From assembly GCA_030068075.1 (NCBI GenBank), contig CM057823.1, forward strand, positions 17,146,485-17,210,484: a stretch of 64,000 bases of DNA, read 5' to 3'. Positions within the stretch are counted from its first letter, which is position 1; every line of letters starts with the position of its first letter. Origin of the DNA: Paguma larvata (Eukaryota > Chordata > Mammalia > Carnivora > Viverridae). The translations under genes were made by a program, and so were the position numbers. The notes under the pieces were generated by a model, which saw only the letters and a list, made by a program, of their open reading frames with translations, made no database searches and was not told where the DNA came from. Shown here piece by piece: positions 22,295-33,889 of the stretch.

Positions 22295-22792
22295 GTAATT
22301 CACATGCTGCTATGAAGATATTGCAGATGTAACTGAGGGCCCAACTGAATTGATTTTAGAAAAGTTATTACCCTGGGTGAGCCTGACATAATCAGGTGAA
22401 TCCATCCTTAGAAAGGATTCAGCTCTTCCTAGAGAGACTAGAAGTATAAGAGGGAATCAGCGGGAGGGAGAGTCTTCACTGATGGCTTTGGGTAAGAACT
22501 GAGAGCAGCTTAAAGAGCAGAAAGCAGCCCACATCTAAAAGCCAACGAGAGAACAGCCTGAATTAACTTGAAACAGCCAACAACCTGAATTAACTTGGAG
22601 AGTAGCCCATGTTGCAGATGAGAATTAACCCTTTCATCACTTTGATTTTGGTCATGTGGAATTGAGGGGACAACCTAATAATGCCCCTATTTTTGACTAC
22701 AGAATTATGAGCTAATAAATGGGTAGTGCTTAATGCTACTAAATTTGTAGTAATTTGTTACGTAGCAAGAGAAAGCTAATAACCTACAATGT
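22295..22792 (+). mobile_element. Old solitary LTR relic (MaLR/MLT-like)
   Basis: Segments match a familiar mammalian LTR design: TATTGCAGATGTAACTGAGG near 22319, a TATAAGAGGGAATC box-like stretch near 22445, GAATTATGAGCTAATAAATG as a polyadenylation region near 22703, and an end TAGTAATTTGTTACGTAGCA. The 5' part is truncated or too diverged. No internal retroviral genes are present. Family name uncertain. Confidence 0.6.
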
Positions 22793-22939
22793 GGCTAAAC
22801 CATTTTAGATAAATGAAATGTGTGAGGCTCAAATCAGAATAAGGAATTGATTTGAAGGTAATAATCGACCCTTAGACTCATAACAAACACCTAAATTAGC
22901 CCACCATTCAACTTAGGTCAGTAGGCATAAAGTACAAAG

Positions 22940-23065
22940 AGAGTGTGTTATAGTGGCTAGCAACAAAATCTTGAGCAAGACACTTAAGCACTTTGGAGTG
23001 CAGTTTCTTCACCAGTAAAAGAAGAAGCTGGTCTCCTCTGAGATTCCTTTTGGGTTGAGGCATCT
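22940..23065 (+). mobile_element. MIR-type SINE relic
   Basis: TCTTGAGCAAGACACTTAAG, CAGTTTCTTCACCAGTAAAA and GAAGCTGGTCTCCTCTGAGA correspond to MIR wording (TTGGGCAAGTCACTTAAC, TCAGTTTCCTCATCTGTAAAATG, GACTAGATGATCTCTAAG of the MIR3 variant). Confidence 0.7.
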
Positions 23066-23241
23066 AAGATTTAAGTAACTGGTAATAAAGCGAATTAACT
23101 GTGATATGGTAGGAAGAATACGGTACTAGGTAAAAGAAGAAAAAGACTTGGGTTAAATTCTATGTAATAAACAAGCCAACATGATGTTGAATAGACAGTT
23201 TCATCCCTGAAACACGATTCACTTAATTGAAACAGAAAGAG

Positions 23242-23480
23242 AGGCACCTAGGTGGCTCAGTCAGTTAAGCAGTTGACGTAAGCTCAGGTCATGATCTCAA
23301 GGCTTGTGAGTTCGAGCCCCGCATCAGGCTCTGTGCTGATGGCTCAGAGCCTGAAGCCTGCTTTGGATTCTGTGTCTCCTTCTCTTTCTCTCTGCCCCTC
23401 CCCCTCTCCCTCCCTCTCTCTCTTTCTCTGTCTCTCTTCTCTCTCCCTCAAAAATAAATAAAACATTAAAAATTTAAAAC
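23242..23480 (+). mobile_element. CAN SINE, full length with long pyrimidine tract
   Basis: Head GAGGCACCTAGGTGGCTCAG, B-box region GAGTTCGAGCCCCGCATCAG, an unusually long C/T-rich middle (about 23376-23448) and an AAAAATAAATAAAACATT tail. It sits directly left of a long L1 relic. Target duplication not clear. Confidence 0.93.
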
Positions 23481-23485
23481 AATCA

Positions 23486-25599
23486 AGAAAGAAGAAAGAG
23501 CTCAAATCAATAACTTAAACTTGGACCTAAACTTCCATCTTAAGGAACTAGGAAAAGAAGTGCAAACTTAACCCAAGCAAGCAGAAGGAAGGAAATAATT
23601 AAGATTAGATTAGAAATAAATGAAATAAGAAACAGAGTAACAGAGAAAAATCGGTAAAACCAAAAGTTAATTCTTTGAAGAAATCAAAAACTCCCTATAC
23701 ACCATCAATGAGCAATCTGAACATAAAATATAAAAGCAGGTGTTTAATGATGGGAAGAATAAAATACATAATACGTTTACAAAAAAGATGTAAGACTTCT
23801 GAAAGTACAAGTCTTTGATACTCTGAAAACTACAAGAATTGAAAGAATTTAAAGATTACTAAATAACTGGAAATATACAACATGATCATGGAACAGAAGA
23901 CCTCACACTGGGAAGATGACAATAGTCCCCAGACTGACCTACCAAGTCAACGTGATCTCTTTCATATACCAGCTTTTTTTTTCTTTTAGCAGATATTTAC
24001 AAGCTGATCTAAAATGCGTATGAAAATACAAGACACCAAAATAGCCAAAGCCTTCTTGAAAAAGAACAAAGTTGGAGGACTCAAACTTCTCAATTCTAAA
24101 ACTCCAATACAAAGTTATAGTAATGAAGACATTATGGTATTACCATAAATACAGACTATATATCAGTGAAATAAACCCTTCCATGTATAGTCAGTTGACA
24201 TAAAGAGTCAGTGGATTTGGATGAGACTGCCCGGAAAATATGAAAGGAAAAGCAGAGTCGTTTAAGAAATATTGCTGGAACAATACTTGCTGGAAAACCA
24301 CATGGAGAAGAATGAATTTGAAGTCCTATCTCACACTACACACAAAAATTAATTCAAATGCATCCTAGTCTTGGTTTTAAGAGCTAAAACTATATTATAA
24401 CCCCTAGAAGCACAAATATAAATTAACTTTTGTAATCTTGGTTTAGGCAAAGATTTCTTAGTTATGATACACAAAATATAAGTAAAAAAATAAACTATAG
24501 ATAAACTCATTAAAAAACTTCATAAAAGTTTTCTTAACTTGATAAAAAAAAGTTTATGTAGCAAGGACACCACCAACAAAGTGAAAAGGCAATCCATAGA
24601 ATAAGATAGACAATTTGCAAATCCTATAAATGACAAAGGATTTGTATACAAAACATATAAAGAACTCTTTATCTCTCAACAATAAAAAGACATAACCCAA
24701 TTAAAAAATGAACAAAGGAATTAAATAGACACTTTTCCTAAGAAAATATACAGTAAATAAACACATAAAATGATGTTTAACATCATTAGTCATTAGGGAA
24801 ATGCACATTAAAACACAGTAAGATACTACTTCATGCCTACAAGAATGGCGAACATATGAGAGGAGTAAGTGAAGAGAATGCAGAGAAAATGGGACCCTCA
24901 TAAACTGCTTGTGGGAATGTAAAATCCTGCCACTTTGGAGAGCAGTTTAGCAGTTCCTCAAAATACTAAATATAGAGTCGCCATATGTTTCAACAGATAT
25001 TCCTTTCTAAAGGAAGAGAAAGCATAGAGGAAACACAGAGACCTGTGCGTGAATTTCATAGTACAACTACGCAAAACAGAAAAAAGTAGAAGCCACTTAA
25101 ATGTCCATCATATGATAAGTAGATAAATAATGTGATATAGCCATAGAATGGAATATTATTGAGCCATAGACAGCGGTGCCTGGATAGCTCAGTCGGTTAA
25201 GTGTCTGACTCGATTTCAGCCCAGGTCATGATATCATAGTTCATGAGACTGAGCCCCACATCGAGCTCTGTGCTGACGGTGCAGAGTCTTCTTGGGGTTC
25301 TCTCTCTCCGTGTCTCTCTCTGCCTCTAAATAAACAAACTTTAAAAAAATAAATGTAGTACTGATACATCCTATAACATAGACGAATTTTGAAAATACTA
25401 TGCTGAGTGACAGAAGGCAGTTACAAAAGACCACATATTATATTAATCCATTTATAGGAAATGTCCAGAATGAGCAAATCCACAGAAACAGAAAATAAAT
25501 TAGATTTTAGTGATAATAGCACAACTCATAAAATACACCAAAACCCACTGAATTGTATACTTTAAATGAGTGAATTTTATGGTATAGGAAATAAATCTC
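23486..25599 (+). mobile_element. Long old L1 relic, ORF2 linker to 3' end
   Basis: Begins with the ORF2 linker (GAGCTCAAATCAATAACTTA, GAACTAGGAAAAGAAG) and jumps to the C-terminal part (ACACCAAAATAGCCAAAGCC, AAAGTTATAGTAATGAAGAC). It then reads the 3' region (AAATAGACACTTTTCCTAAG, TAAACTGCTTGTGGGAATGT, AATGGAATATTATTGAGCC) and ends ACTGAATTGTATACTTTAAA before a poly-A. Internally deleted, many stops, and interrupted by a SINE at 25173-25351. Confidence 0.85.
25173..25351 (+). mobile_element. CAN SINE inside an L1 relic
   Basis: GCGGTGCCTGGATAGCTCAG head, GAGACTGAGCCCCACATCGA, a short CTCTCTC middle and a TAAATAAACAAACTTT tail. It splits the L1 wording between ATTATTGAGCCATA and GTAGTACTGATACATCC, so it is younger than that L1. 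Confidence 0.92.
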
Positions 25600-25703
25600 A
25601 AAAAAAAAAAAAGGAAAAGGAAAAGGAAAAGGAAGAAAGAAAGAAAGAAAGGAAGAAGGAAGGAAGGAAAGAGAGAAAGGGAAAGAAAGAAAGAAAAGGG
25701 AGA
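25600..25703 (+). repeat. A-run plus (GGAA/GAAA)n polypurine tract
   Basis: Grown from the poly-A tail of the preceding L1: poly-A, then AAAAGG, GAAA and GGAA units. Confidence 0.95.
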
Positions 25704-25826
25704 TACATCTTAGCAAAGCTATAAAAAAAGGATACTATTCCTTCTGGTTATTTAAAAAAAATTAAAGTTATACAATGTAGCAGTAAAGTTACTGACACAA
25801 ATTCTGAATAACTTTTATTTGCTCTG

Positions 25827-26145
25827 AACTAACTGGTTGAAAAAAGAATTAAGAGAAGGAGAAAGGAAATGTCAAGAATTGGGCAAGAGTGTGTTTACAA
25901 CAAAGAAAAACTAAGAACAGCTAGTAGATGACATTTGTTAACATGTACTGCTCCTCCGGCACCTCCCCAGGGACTCTCCGCTGCAACTTAACTGGCTGAA
26001 AAAGAATTAAGAGAAAGAGAAAAGGAAATATCAAGTTTTGGGCAAAAAATTGTTTACAACTAAGAAAAACTAAGAACAGCTAGTAGATGGCATTTGTTAA
26101 CATGTGCTGCTCCTCCGGCACCTCCCCAGAGACTCCCTCCCCTGC
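25827..26145 (+). repeat. 158-bp tandem duplication, unidentified sequence
   Basis: Two adjacent units start at 25827 and 25985. Shared landmarks include GAATTAAGAGAA, ACTAAGAACAGCTAGTAGAT, CATTTGTTAACATGT and CTGCTCCTCCGGCACCTCCC. About nine in ten positions agree by eye. The GC-rich end of each unit contrasts with the AT-rich surroundings. I do not recognise the sequence; an LTR or other old element is possible. Confidence 0.85.
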
Positions 26146-26661
26146 AACAGACTTGTGACCAAGCAGAGAGCAGTGGAGTTCTGTTGATGTCTCCTGGGGC
26201 CAGAGGCAGACAGTGGACCTATCATTCCGCTGGAGAGCCTTTATTTATGTCTGTCTATTTGAGTAGGCTAAAAACCTGGTGACCGCATGTCTGATACCAT
26301 TATAAAGAAATACATTTTTAAATAATACTATAGTTACATTTTAGCATCTAAACCCATTATCTAATGTGCTAACATTATCCAAGCACTTACGAAAATTCAA
26401 ATTGCTTCAAACTCTTAAGAATTGCTTAGACTTTGTTTCCAAGCAGGCATTTGATTTGTATTCCCTCATATATTCCATTTTTTTAACTAAATTTCTGGCA
26501 TTTATTATCTACACAAAGACATTTCTTTAAAATGAAAGAGTTAAGATTCTCAAGATATAAAAATAATAGTTTTCTATCATGTTGATCTCTGAGAACGTTC
26601 TCTTTTACCATCAAGTGTCAAACACAGAGGTGTGGATTCTATTTTAATTAATCCATCTGAG

Positions 26662-26864
26662 TTTTTTTTTAAGTTTTTTAGTGTTTGTTTACTTTTGAGA
26701 GAGAGGCAAAGTGTGAGCAGGGAGAGGCAGAGAGAGAGACACACACACAGAATCTGAAGTAGACTCCAGGCTCTGAGCTGTCAACACAGAGCCCCACATG
26801 GGTCCTGAACTCAAAAACCACGAGACCATGACCTGAGCTGAAGACAGAAGCCACCCAGTGCCCC
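26662..26864 (-). mobile_element. CAN SINE with small head deletion
   Basis: Antisense: T-rich start (the tail), GAGGCAAAGTGTGAGCAGGG, CAGGCTCTGAGCTGTCAACA, ACCATGACCTGAGCTGAAGA and GCCACCCAGTGCCCC. Some 20 bp of the head between the GACTTC-type box and the GCTCAG motif are lost. Target duplication AATCCATCTGAG at 26650-26661 and AATCCATTTGAG at 26865-26876. Confidence 0.93.
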
Positions 26865-27179
26865 AATCCATTTGAGGTCTTAAGGCCAAATCAGTTTTAC
26901 AACTGAAGCTTCCAAAGCATTCCTTTCCTTATAAAATTAACTGATATATTTCTTATGGAACAAATGATAATAAGAAATTGATATTCTGGTCATTTGAATG
27001 GTTCTGAGGAATCTCTTAGGCCTTTTTCAGTTATTATTACATTTAACCGCCTTTTTTTTTTTTTTTCCAATGTAAATGTGCGAATAGGGACCTTTGGTGA
27101 ACTAGTGCTATTCTGAAATGGGCTGTACAGAGGCTGAGTATTATTTGATCAAACAAGAGAGCGAGGGTTAAGAATCTTT

Positions 27180-27330
27180 TCTTCTATGTGAACAACGTGG
27201 GCGCTCGACGTGTGAGGGAGGAGAGCTGCTGAGGAGTGCAGCTCCCTCTTGCCAGGAGAGTCACTGAGAAGTAGGAACTTGAAAGCCCTTCCCTCGGAAG
27301 CAGACTCAGGTTCTCACCTGAAAGCCAAAG
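27180..27330. other. Small GC-elevated patch
   Basis: GC content and CpG (GGGCGCTCGACGTGTGAGGG near 27199) rise above the AT-rich surroundings. No gene or mobile element recognised; the 69-codon minus frame at 27184-27393 has no supporting features. Confidence 0.35.
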
Positions 27331-27395
27331 CAAGACAGTCTTCTCTTTTTCTTTCTTTTTTTCCCTTTTTGTAGTACTAACATTAAAAAACATAA

Positions 27396-28317
27396 ATTGG
27401 TACTTGGTACTTCTAATAGTTTTCTATTTTAAGAACTTGCCATGTTTTATACAAATCCTTATAAATTTTCCACATTGTACAGATAATTATGTTAAAATAA
27501 AATTAACAACTATGACAAGCAAACAGGAGGAGTTATTTGAATAAAAGCAAAGTACATATACTTTACTACTTACGGAAGAAGAAGTGGCATGACACGATTT
27601 GCCCTTGGCCTGTATTCTCTGACATGTGATTGGCTGGGAAGGGAATGAAGTGTCCTATATACAGTATTCAAGTTGAATGTTAATATCTTCCAAAATGATC
27701 CAACAGTGTTAAGGATACTGTTGACTTAAGAAATGTATGCATATGGAATAACTTTCAGAACAGCTTATGTCAAGATCTATAAGAGGAACAGAGCAACGGA
27801 GTCTATAATGAGAATGATTCCCGTGGTGTCCAAGAGGCAAGCACTAAATAAAGAATGGCAAAGGCAATGAAGCACAAATCACCCGAGCTTAAGGAGAAAA
27901 TAGCAGTAACGAGAAAAGGAATGTGATTTCTACCTCAGAGCAAGGGAAAACAGTTTCGAGAAACAGTTTGGATAGCTAATATGAATGCATTAGTGAAAGC
28001 AGCATTATAGAAGGTTGACTGAATTCTTACAATTGTTTTATATATTTCCACAAAGGCCATAGGTTAGATTTTTAATTACACCTATAATAAAGCTTTAAAG
28101 CATTTCATGGCTAAAAGTGTATATATTACTTAAAAACTAATCATATAATTGGAAAACAAAAAACAGTTAAAACCACTGTCAAAATATGCATAACTGGCTA
28201 ATAAGCTCTTTCATATTCCAAAAAGTGAAACATACTTTGGAGAGGCTTTTCCTGATTACAACCAATTTCTTTCATCTAAAGGTTTCTTAAAAATCACATA
28301 CTGGTAGTGGCTATGTC
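27396..28317. other. Unique stretch, nothing recognised
   Basis: AT-rich, no supported gene or repeat. Confidence 0.5.
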
Positions 28318-28334
28318 AGTGTATGTGTATGTGT

Positions 28335-28380
<46 letters not shown>
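28318..28380 (+). repeat. (TG)n/(AC)n microsatellite
   Basis: A short GTATGTGTATGTGTGT arm leads into about 22 AC units from about 28337. The alternating purine-pyrimidine tract can adopt Z-DNA. Confidence 0.97.
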
Positions 28381-28382
<2 letters not shown>

Positions 28383-28869
28383 TACTGTGCAAACAGCTAC
28401 TTCTTTCATTGATGGTCTTTCTAGTTTCCTTATCTGTTCCCAAAGGGCCCAGTGTAATGTGTACATTGGATGCCCCTCCCTGCTGACTACTAGCTACATT
28501 CTGACTTAGGTGTGTGGATGTACTCACATAAATTACAAAAACTTCATCAAATTGCACTTGTATATCATCCCTGCCCCCCCCCATCAATGTGGGATTATCT
28601 CAACGACAATTTAGGTAAGAGCACTAAATATGGAGTCAGTCTTAGTTCAACTTACTTTACATAAAGAAAAAATGAAAATGAAGTTTTCAGGATTTTATTA
28701 TGCACATATTAATTTATGGATGGATTATTTCATAAATGGATTAATCACAATCATCATTTAGCGGCACAGCATCATTATCAATTAGCATGCAGTCTTCTTT
28801 TATTTGTATTTACTTTGTAGACAGTATTTTTTTCTTCCCTTTGTTCTATTCCTAATCTATTCCTTCATA

Positions 28870-29160
28870 CATCCTGTCGCTGGTTGAATTCTCCAGGAAA
28901 CAGACTGAGACAGAATTTAATGGGTGGGATGTTTATGGGGGAGGATCCCACGGCAGAATGGAAGGAAACAGGTATGAGCAGAGGGAGGACTACAACTGTG
29001 AAACAGGCCACATCAGCCTCAGCCAACCTCAACGAGAGCTCTGGAGTTGGTAATGCCCCCCCCACCCCAAGTTATCCTGCATTGGCCAAGTGGCCAGGAC
29101 GCTATGCCTCAGTCTCAGTATGTCATCAGGAGTGACATCTTGGGCAAGGGGCTTTCTGCA
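28870..29160. other. Possible ancient repeat around a SINE insertion
   Basis: TGAATTCTCCAGGAAACAGA, AGCTCTGGAGTTGGTAATGC, TATCCTGCATTGGCCAAGTG and, beyond the SINE, AGCCCATTTGCTCGCAACAT resemble a dispersed mammalian repeat I recall but cannot name. The 83-codon frame at 28884-29135 lies within it and is probably not a gene. Confidence 0.3.
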
Positions 29161-29175
29161 GCTGATACAGTTCCT

Positions 29176-29410
29176 TTTTTTTTTTTTTTTGAATTTTTTT
29201 AATGTTTATTTTATTTTTGAGAGACATAGAGACAGAGCATGAGCAGGGGAAGGGCAGAGAGAGAGAAGGAGAGATACAGAATCTGAAGCAGGCTCCAGGA
29301 TCTGAGCTGTAAGCACAGAGCCCAACGCAGGGCTTGAACTCACAGACCATGAGATCGTGACCTGAGTTGAAGTTGGACGCTTAACCAACTGAGCCACCCA
29401 GGCACCCCCA
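29176..29410 (-). mobile_element. CAN SINE, full length
   Basis: Antisense: poly-T (tail), GAGCATGAGCAGGGGAAGGG, AGGATCTGAGCTGTAAGCAC, CATGAGATCGTGACCTGAGT and AACTGAGCCACCCAGGCACC. A 15-bp target duplication with one mismatch lies at 29161-29175 and 29411-29425 (GCTGAWGCAGTTCCT-like). Confidence 0.95.
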
Positions 29411-30376
29411 GCTGAAGCAGTTCCTAAAGGTACTGACAGTTGGAAGCCCATTTGCTCGCAACATTCGCAGAAGCTAGAGAAATAAGCCTTTCCTCAAGGG
29501 GACATCTGGGTAGCATAGGAGTGTCCACCATAGTCACTGAATTTTATACATTCGTTTATAAAAAATATTGTGTTGTGTTGGATATTTTGTGGTCTATTTT
29601 GCCTTCAAAGTGTGTCTATCAGATTTATCCACACTGACAGCTGTAGACCTGGTTAATATAAAATTATTTTCCACACTTCCTTCAGTATAATCAAATGAAC
29701 ATTGTCGGGGCGGTACACTAGACCACCCCAACACATTTACCGTTGCTGTGGAGAGGAGATACTATTAAAACAGATTCGTCTGGTGTACACATACTGATTA
29801 AGTTCTTGAATCAATTAACCAGTGCTCAGAAGGGCAATTCTGCTACTCCAGTTTATTTTGAGCAGCGCCCAATGGCTGTACTTCTTTCCCTAAGCCCCCA
29901 TGTCGGATGAGACCAGTTTCACTTAGACACTGGCCCCGCTCCTTCCAAGGCTTTCTCCAGCTCTCCTCTCAGGTTAGGTATCTCCATTCCCATTCTGTCT
30001 GAGCGTTTTCTGCTTTCTTACCTGCCTTCACAAACGCAGTGTCAGCGTCACCTGGAATCAGGGCCACCTTCATAAATTCTCTTCCCCCAGAATGTAACCG
30101 AATATATGACAGAGAGCAAGTGTATAATAATTATGGATTTTTCATTTTTCAGTAGTTCTAATATTATTGATTGTATCCCCCTTTGTATCTGTACGAGTTA
30201 TACATAATTTTAAGTAAATGGGATCATGACTAAGTAATTTTTGAAAACAATTATGTTTACCATTCTCAAAAAGAAATTACAGTAAGATTAATGCTCACCT
30301 TGTCTCCTGTCCTTATTTCTGATTTCCAAACCCAAAAGCAAACTCCTTCTCGTTTTAGATACTATCATTCGAACTA

Positions 30377-30919
30377 CAGTTGACCTTTGAGCCCCATGCC
30401 GACTCCAGTCAAAAAATCCATGTATAACTTTTAGGGGTGCCTGGGTGGCTTAGTCAGGTTAAGGATCCCACCTTACGTCAGGTCTGATCTCATGGCTTGT
30501 GAGTTCAAGCCCCATGTCGGGCTCTCTGCTGACAACTCAGAGCCTGCAGCCTGCTTTGGATTCTGTGTCTCCTTCTCCCTCTCTCTGCTCCTCCCCCTCT
30601 CACACTCTGGGTCTCTCTCTCTCTTAAAAATAAACATTAAAAAAATACTTTTTTAAAAATCCATGTATAGCTTTTGATTCCCCAAAAACTTAACTACTAA
30701 TAGCCTACTGCTGTCTGGCAGCCTTACTGATATAAAGTCAATTAACACATATTTTGATTATTCTATGTATTATATACTGCATCCTTACAGCAAAGCTAGA
30801 AAAAATGTTAAGAAAATCATAAGAGAAAATATATCCATAATACTGTACTGTTTTATTTTAAAAAATCACATGTAAGTGAAACTTCACAGTTGAAACCTAT
30901 GCTGCTCGGGGGTCAACCA
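30377..30919 (-). mobile_element. MER2/Tigger-like DNA transposon (MITE)
   Basis: The terminal inverted repeats CAGTTGACCTTTGA and CGGGGGTCAACCA are flanked by TA (30375-30376 and 30920-30921), the target choice of Tc1/mariner-Tigger elements. The interior (CCCCAAAAACTTAACTACTA, ATAGCCTACTGCTG, AAAATCATAAGAGAAAATAT) is colinear with remembered MER2. Non-autonomous, no transposase. A SINE splits it at 30433-30654. Orientation is relative to my memory of the consensus. Confidence 0.85.
30433..30654 (+). mobile_element. CAN SINE nested in the MER2-like element
   Basis: Head GGGGTGCCTGGGTGGCTTAG, GAGTTCAAGCCCCATGTCGG, CT-rich middle, AAAAATAAACATT tail. A 21-bp target duplication with one mismatch (30412-30432 and 30655-30675) consists of MER2-like sequence, so the SINE is younger than that transposon. 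Confidence 0.96.
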
Positions 30920-31191
30920 TACTTCATCTTCTGACATGGAATAGGAGGTCTATGAGCCTCCCTTGTCTCATTGTTGGCCCGAGTATTGAGCACAAGGCAT
31001 CAACCAGAAGGAAGCTCCTCCTATGTTTCTCATCTGGGACCCCTGGGCTGTTAAGGTGTCCTTCAGTGGCCGCGGTGGGGTGAGAGGCTGCAGAGAAGTG
31101 AAAACTCTGAACTCACCCCAATTTATGCTTTGATCATATTAAGTATCACTCATGAAATACCTGTGATATTTTTTAAATGGGCTTCCCTGCT

Positions 31192-31217
31192 AGAGAGAGA
31201 GAGGCAGAGAGAGAGAG

Positions 31218-31304
<87 letters not shown>

Positions 31305-31338
31305 GAGACAGAGAGAGAGAGAGGAAAGAAAGGGAGAT
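31192..31338 (+). repeat. (GA)n microsatellite, ~145 bp
   Basis: Long AG/GA tract with occasional GAC and GGC interruptions. It may have grown from an antisense SINE middle, whose CT-rich block reads GAGAGAGAGGCAGAGAG, but no SINE head is visible. Two open frames of Arg/Glu repeats here are artefacts. Confidence 0.97.
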
Positions 31339-32574
31339 GAGAATTACTCATCTAATTCTTATTTAATAATGAGATACACAGGCCCAGAATGGAATTCCCT
31401 TGTCCAATATCCAATAATGTTGTCTTACTCCACATTCTCCCCTCTGCACTCTTTCAAACTAGTTATTAATGGCTGTTTGATTACTAGCTTTAGTAGCCTT
31501 GTGCCTCCTGAAATCTTACCCAGGCCCTGTTTATAGACTTCAGCTCCTACTAAGCTGTACTATGGTTTTGACGTGGCCTTAAGTCCAGCATATTCCTCAG
31601 AGATATCCTTGTTTGCATCCTGGTTTGAGTTTCAGTTTTTACTAAGAGTAGTCTTCTCCTTCATTGTTTCCTGCCCTATCTTCAAATGTCACAGACAATG
31701 ACAATAGCATTATGGGTTCTCTTTCATGTTTAGTGAAGTATGTATTTGAAGGAAGCTTAGGATAAATATGATGATGGAAGCACCAAGATTCTTTACTTAC
31801 TATATATTTAGATTAGCAATCAAGTAATATGAAATTGAATTGTAATGGAGCCAATCATTTGTTTTGTCATCCTTAAATTTCATATGGAGAGTTTAGCATA
31901 AACTAATTACTCTTGATGATTATTTGACAGATTAGTTTCAAAGACTATGGAAAGAGATAATTTGAAGCATCAGGCTGAATAAACAATCACTGTGTTTCTC
32001 TAAGACTCTGATTAATTCTAAATATAAATGTCTTATTTAGAATGCATTGCACTGGATATATGCACTGCACATCCTTCCCTTAATGCCAAAATTTTTTCCA
32101 AACCTATCATGTTTTTGAAGTACCTTATGGGCCTGAGTCTACTATAAGGTTTATAAAGATGTTAACAACCAATGTTACACAATCTGTATTAATGCAGTCA
32201 CAATAATTATTTCTGTGTTAGTGTAAAGCATATGAACTGATTTTTTCTTTATGTAATGAACTATAAATAAACATCATTTTTATTCTTATTCATTTTCCTT
32301 CTTAGTGGGTGGATTATAAAGAACTAACATATACAGGATGTCTATTTTAGACTAGACATTTTGCATATATTAAAGTTTCCTACAAACTAAACCTAAATCA
32401 AAATTAGAAACAGTATTATATTCATGATTTTTAAAGATTCCTCTGCTTGCAGAAAAACATGATGGGTAACTCCTAAATGTACCCAATACCAAAAAGATAA
32501 ACATTTAAAATTCACTTACTTTAAAAAAATAAAAAAAGATAATTAGATATTTAGCATACTACATAAGAATTCAT
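31339..32574. other. Unique stretch, nothing recognised
   Basis: AT-rich, no supported gene or repeat. Confidence 0.5.
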
Positions 32575-32589
32575 TCATTTTAGTACATA

Positions 32590-32799
32590 TATTTTTTAAT
32601 TTTTTAAAATGTTTATTTTTGAGTGAGAGAGCAAGGTTGAGTGCAGGAGGGGCAGAGAGACAGAGACACAGAATCCAAAGCAGGCTCCAGGCTCTGAGCT
32701 GTCAGCACAGAGCCCCACACCATGCTGGAACTCAGGAGCTGTGAGATCATGACCTGAGCCGAAGTTGCACACTTAACCCAATGAGCTACCTGGTACCCC
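32590..32799 (-). mobile_element. CAN SINE, near full length
   Basis: Antisense: T-rich tail end, GAGTGCAGGAGGGGCAGAGA, AGGCTCTGAGCTGTCAGCAC, GAGATCATGACCTGAGCCGA and an altered head ATGAGCTACCTGGTACCCC. Imperfect target duplication TCATTTTAGTACATA at 32575-32589 and TCATTTTTATTACATA at 32800-32815. Confidence 0.93.
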
Positions 32800-33099
32800 T
32801 CATTTTTATTACATACTTTTACATTGTATTTTATGTTACAAAGTTTCCAAATCACAATATGTCTAACATTAACAGAAAGTACCGGAGTTCCTTCCCCCTC
32901 CTTTAAGCCCTCTAGTCACTTGATTTCAATCATATTAAACTCACTATCTTTCTACACATACACAGGTTCCTTTGTTAGTTCACTCTCTCTCTCTTTCAAT
33001 TGTACCTTGTGCACAAACTTTCTTCTTTCCATAAAGTCTACATCATTCTCCAACTACTGTCATGACTTTTCTCTACCTTAGTGAATTCTTAATTGTATT

Positions 33100-33300
33100 T
33101 TATTTTTCATTCAAATATCACACCTTTCTGGAGAAGCTTCCCTTGACTCCTTCACTGCAAATCCCATCCCAGACTGAGTTAAGTGTCGTTCCAATAGGCT
33201 TTCGCAACTGAAATCTCCTTCCATATCTCTATACCATTTATCACTCTCTACTTAATATATTCATGTGCTTCTATGTTTCCAAATTGGTTCAGGTATCCCC
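33100..33300 (+). mobile_element. L2-like relic
   Basis: CTGGAGAAGCTTCCCTTGAC and ACCATTTATCACTCTCTACT recall the L2 3' segment (GAGAAGCCTTCCCTGAC, TTATCACTACCTGA). A further weak L2-like patch lies at 33700-33790 (GAAAGCAGGAGAGGGTCTTT). Low identity. Confidence 0.45.
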
Positions 33301-33889
33301 TTGATGAGAGGGATGTATGTATGCATGAAGAAAGGCACTGTATCCATTTGTCATGGGTACCTGGTGCTGTGGGATTAATGAATGCCTTCTATAGTTGTGG
33401 ATGGTGTATTATATTACCCATTGTTATGCCTATGTGCTAAAACCGCATTTACTTGTAATGTCAGGGCTCTTTAATATAATTATTGGGTATGACACATCAA
33501 ATATACGCTGTCATGCAAAGTGTGTAATGACATGGGTTGGACCCCTCTTTGATTGAAAAATTTTCAATACGAGTGATCTCATTCTCAGTGGTTCAGCTGG
33601 ATGGGCTCACCATGTCGCCTCCCTCTCTGACACTTGCTTGAACCTCTATCACAGCCTGAATTACAATCCCGTGTAGTTGGCGGAATGTGCCCTTGCTCTC
33701 ACATTAGGCCCTGAAAGCAGGAGAGGGTCTTTTTCATCTTTGCCTTCTCCACTGTGCTGGGCACACAGGAGAGGTGCGGCAATCCTAAAACGGAATTGGT
33801 ACACAACTAGCACAAGGTCAACCCAACTCCAGGCTTTTGTTTTATTCGTCTTTTTTAAAGGGTTGTAGAATCTTCAGGGAGTTTCCTTG

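Noticed and set aside
28884..29135. 83-codon frame resembling a small protein
   Set aside because: Sits in what looks like an ancient dispersed repeat; the reverse strand is also open there.
31130..31536. 119-codon and 78-codon Arg/Glu-rich frames
   Set aside because: Produced by the (GA)n microsatellite at 31192-31338.
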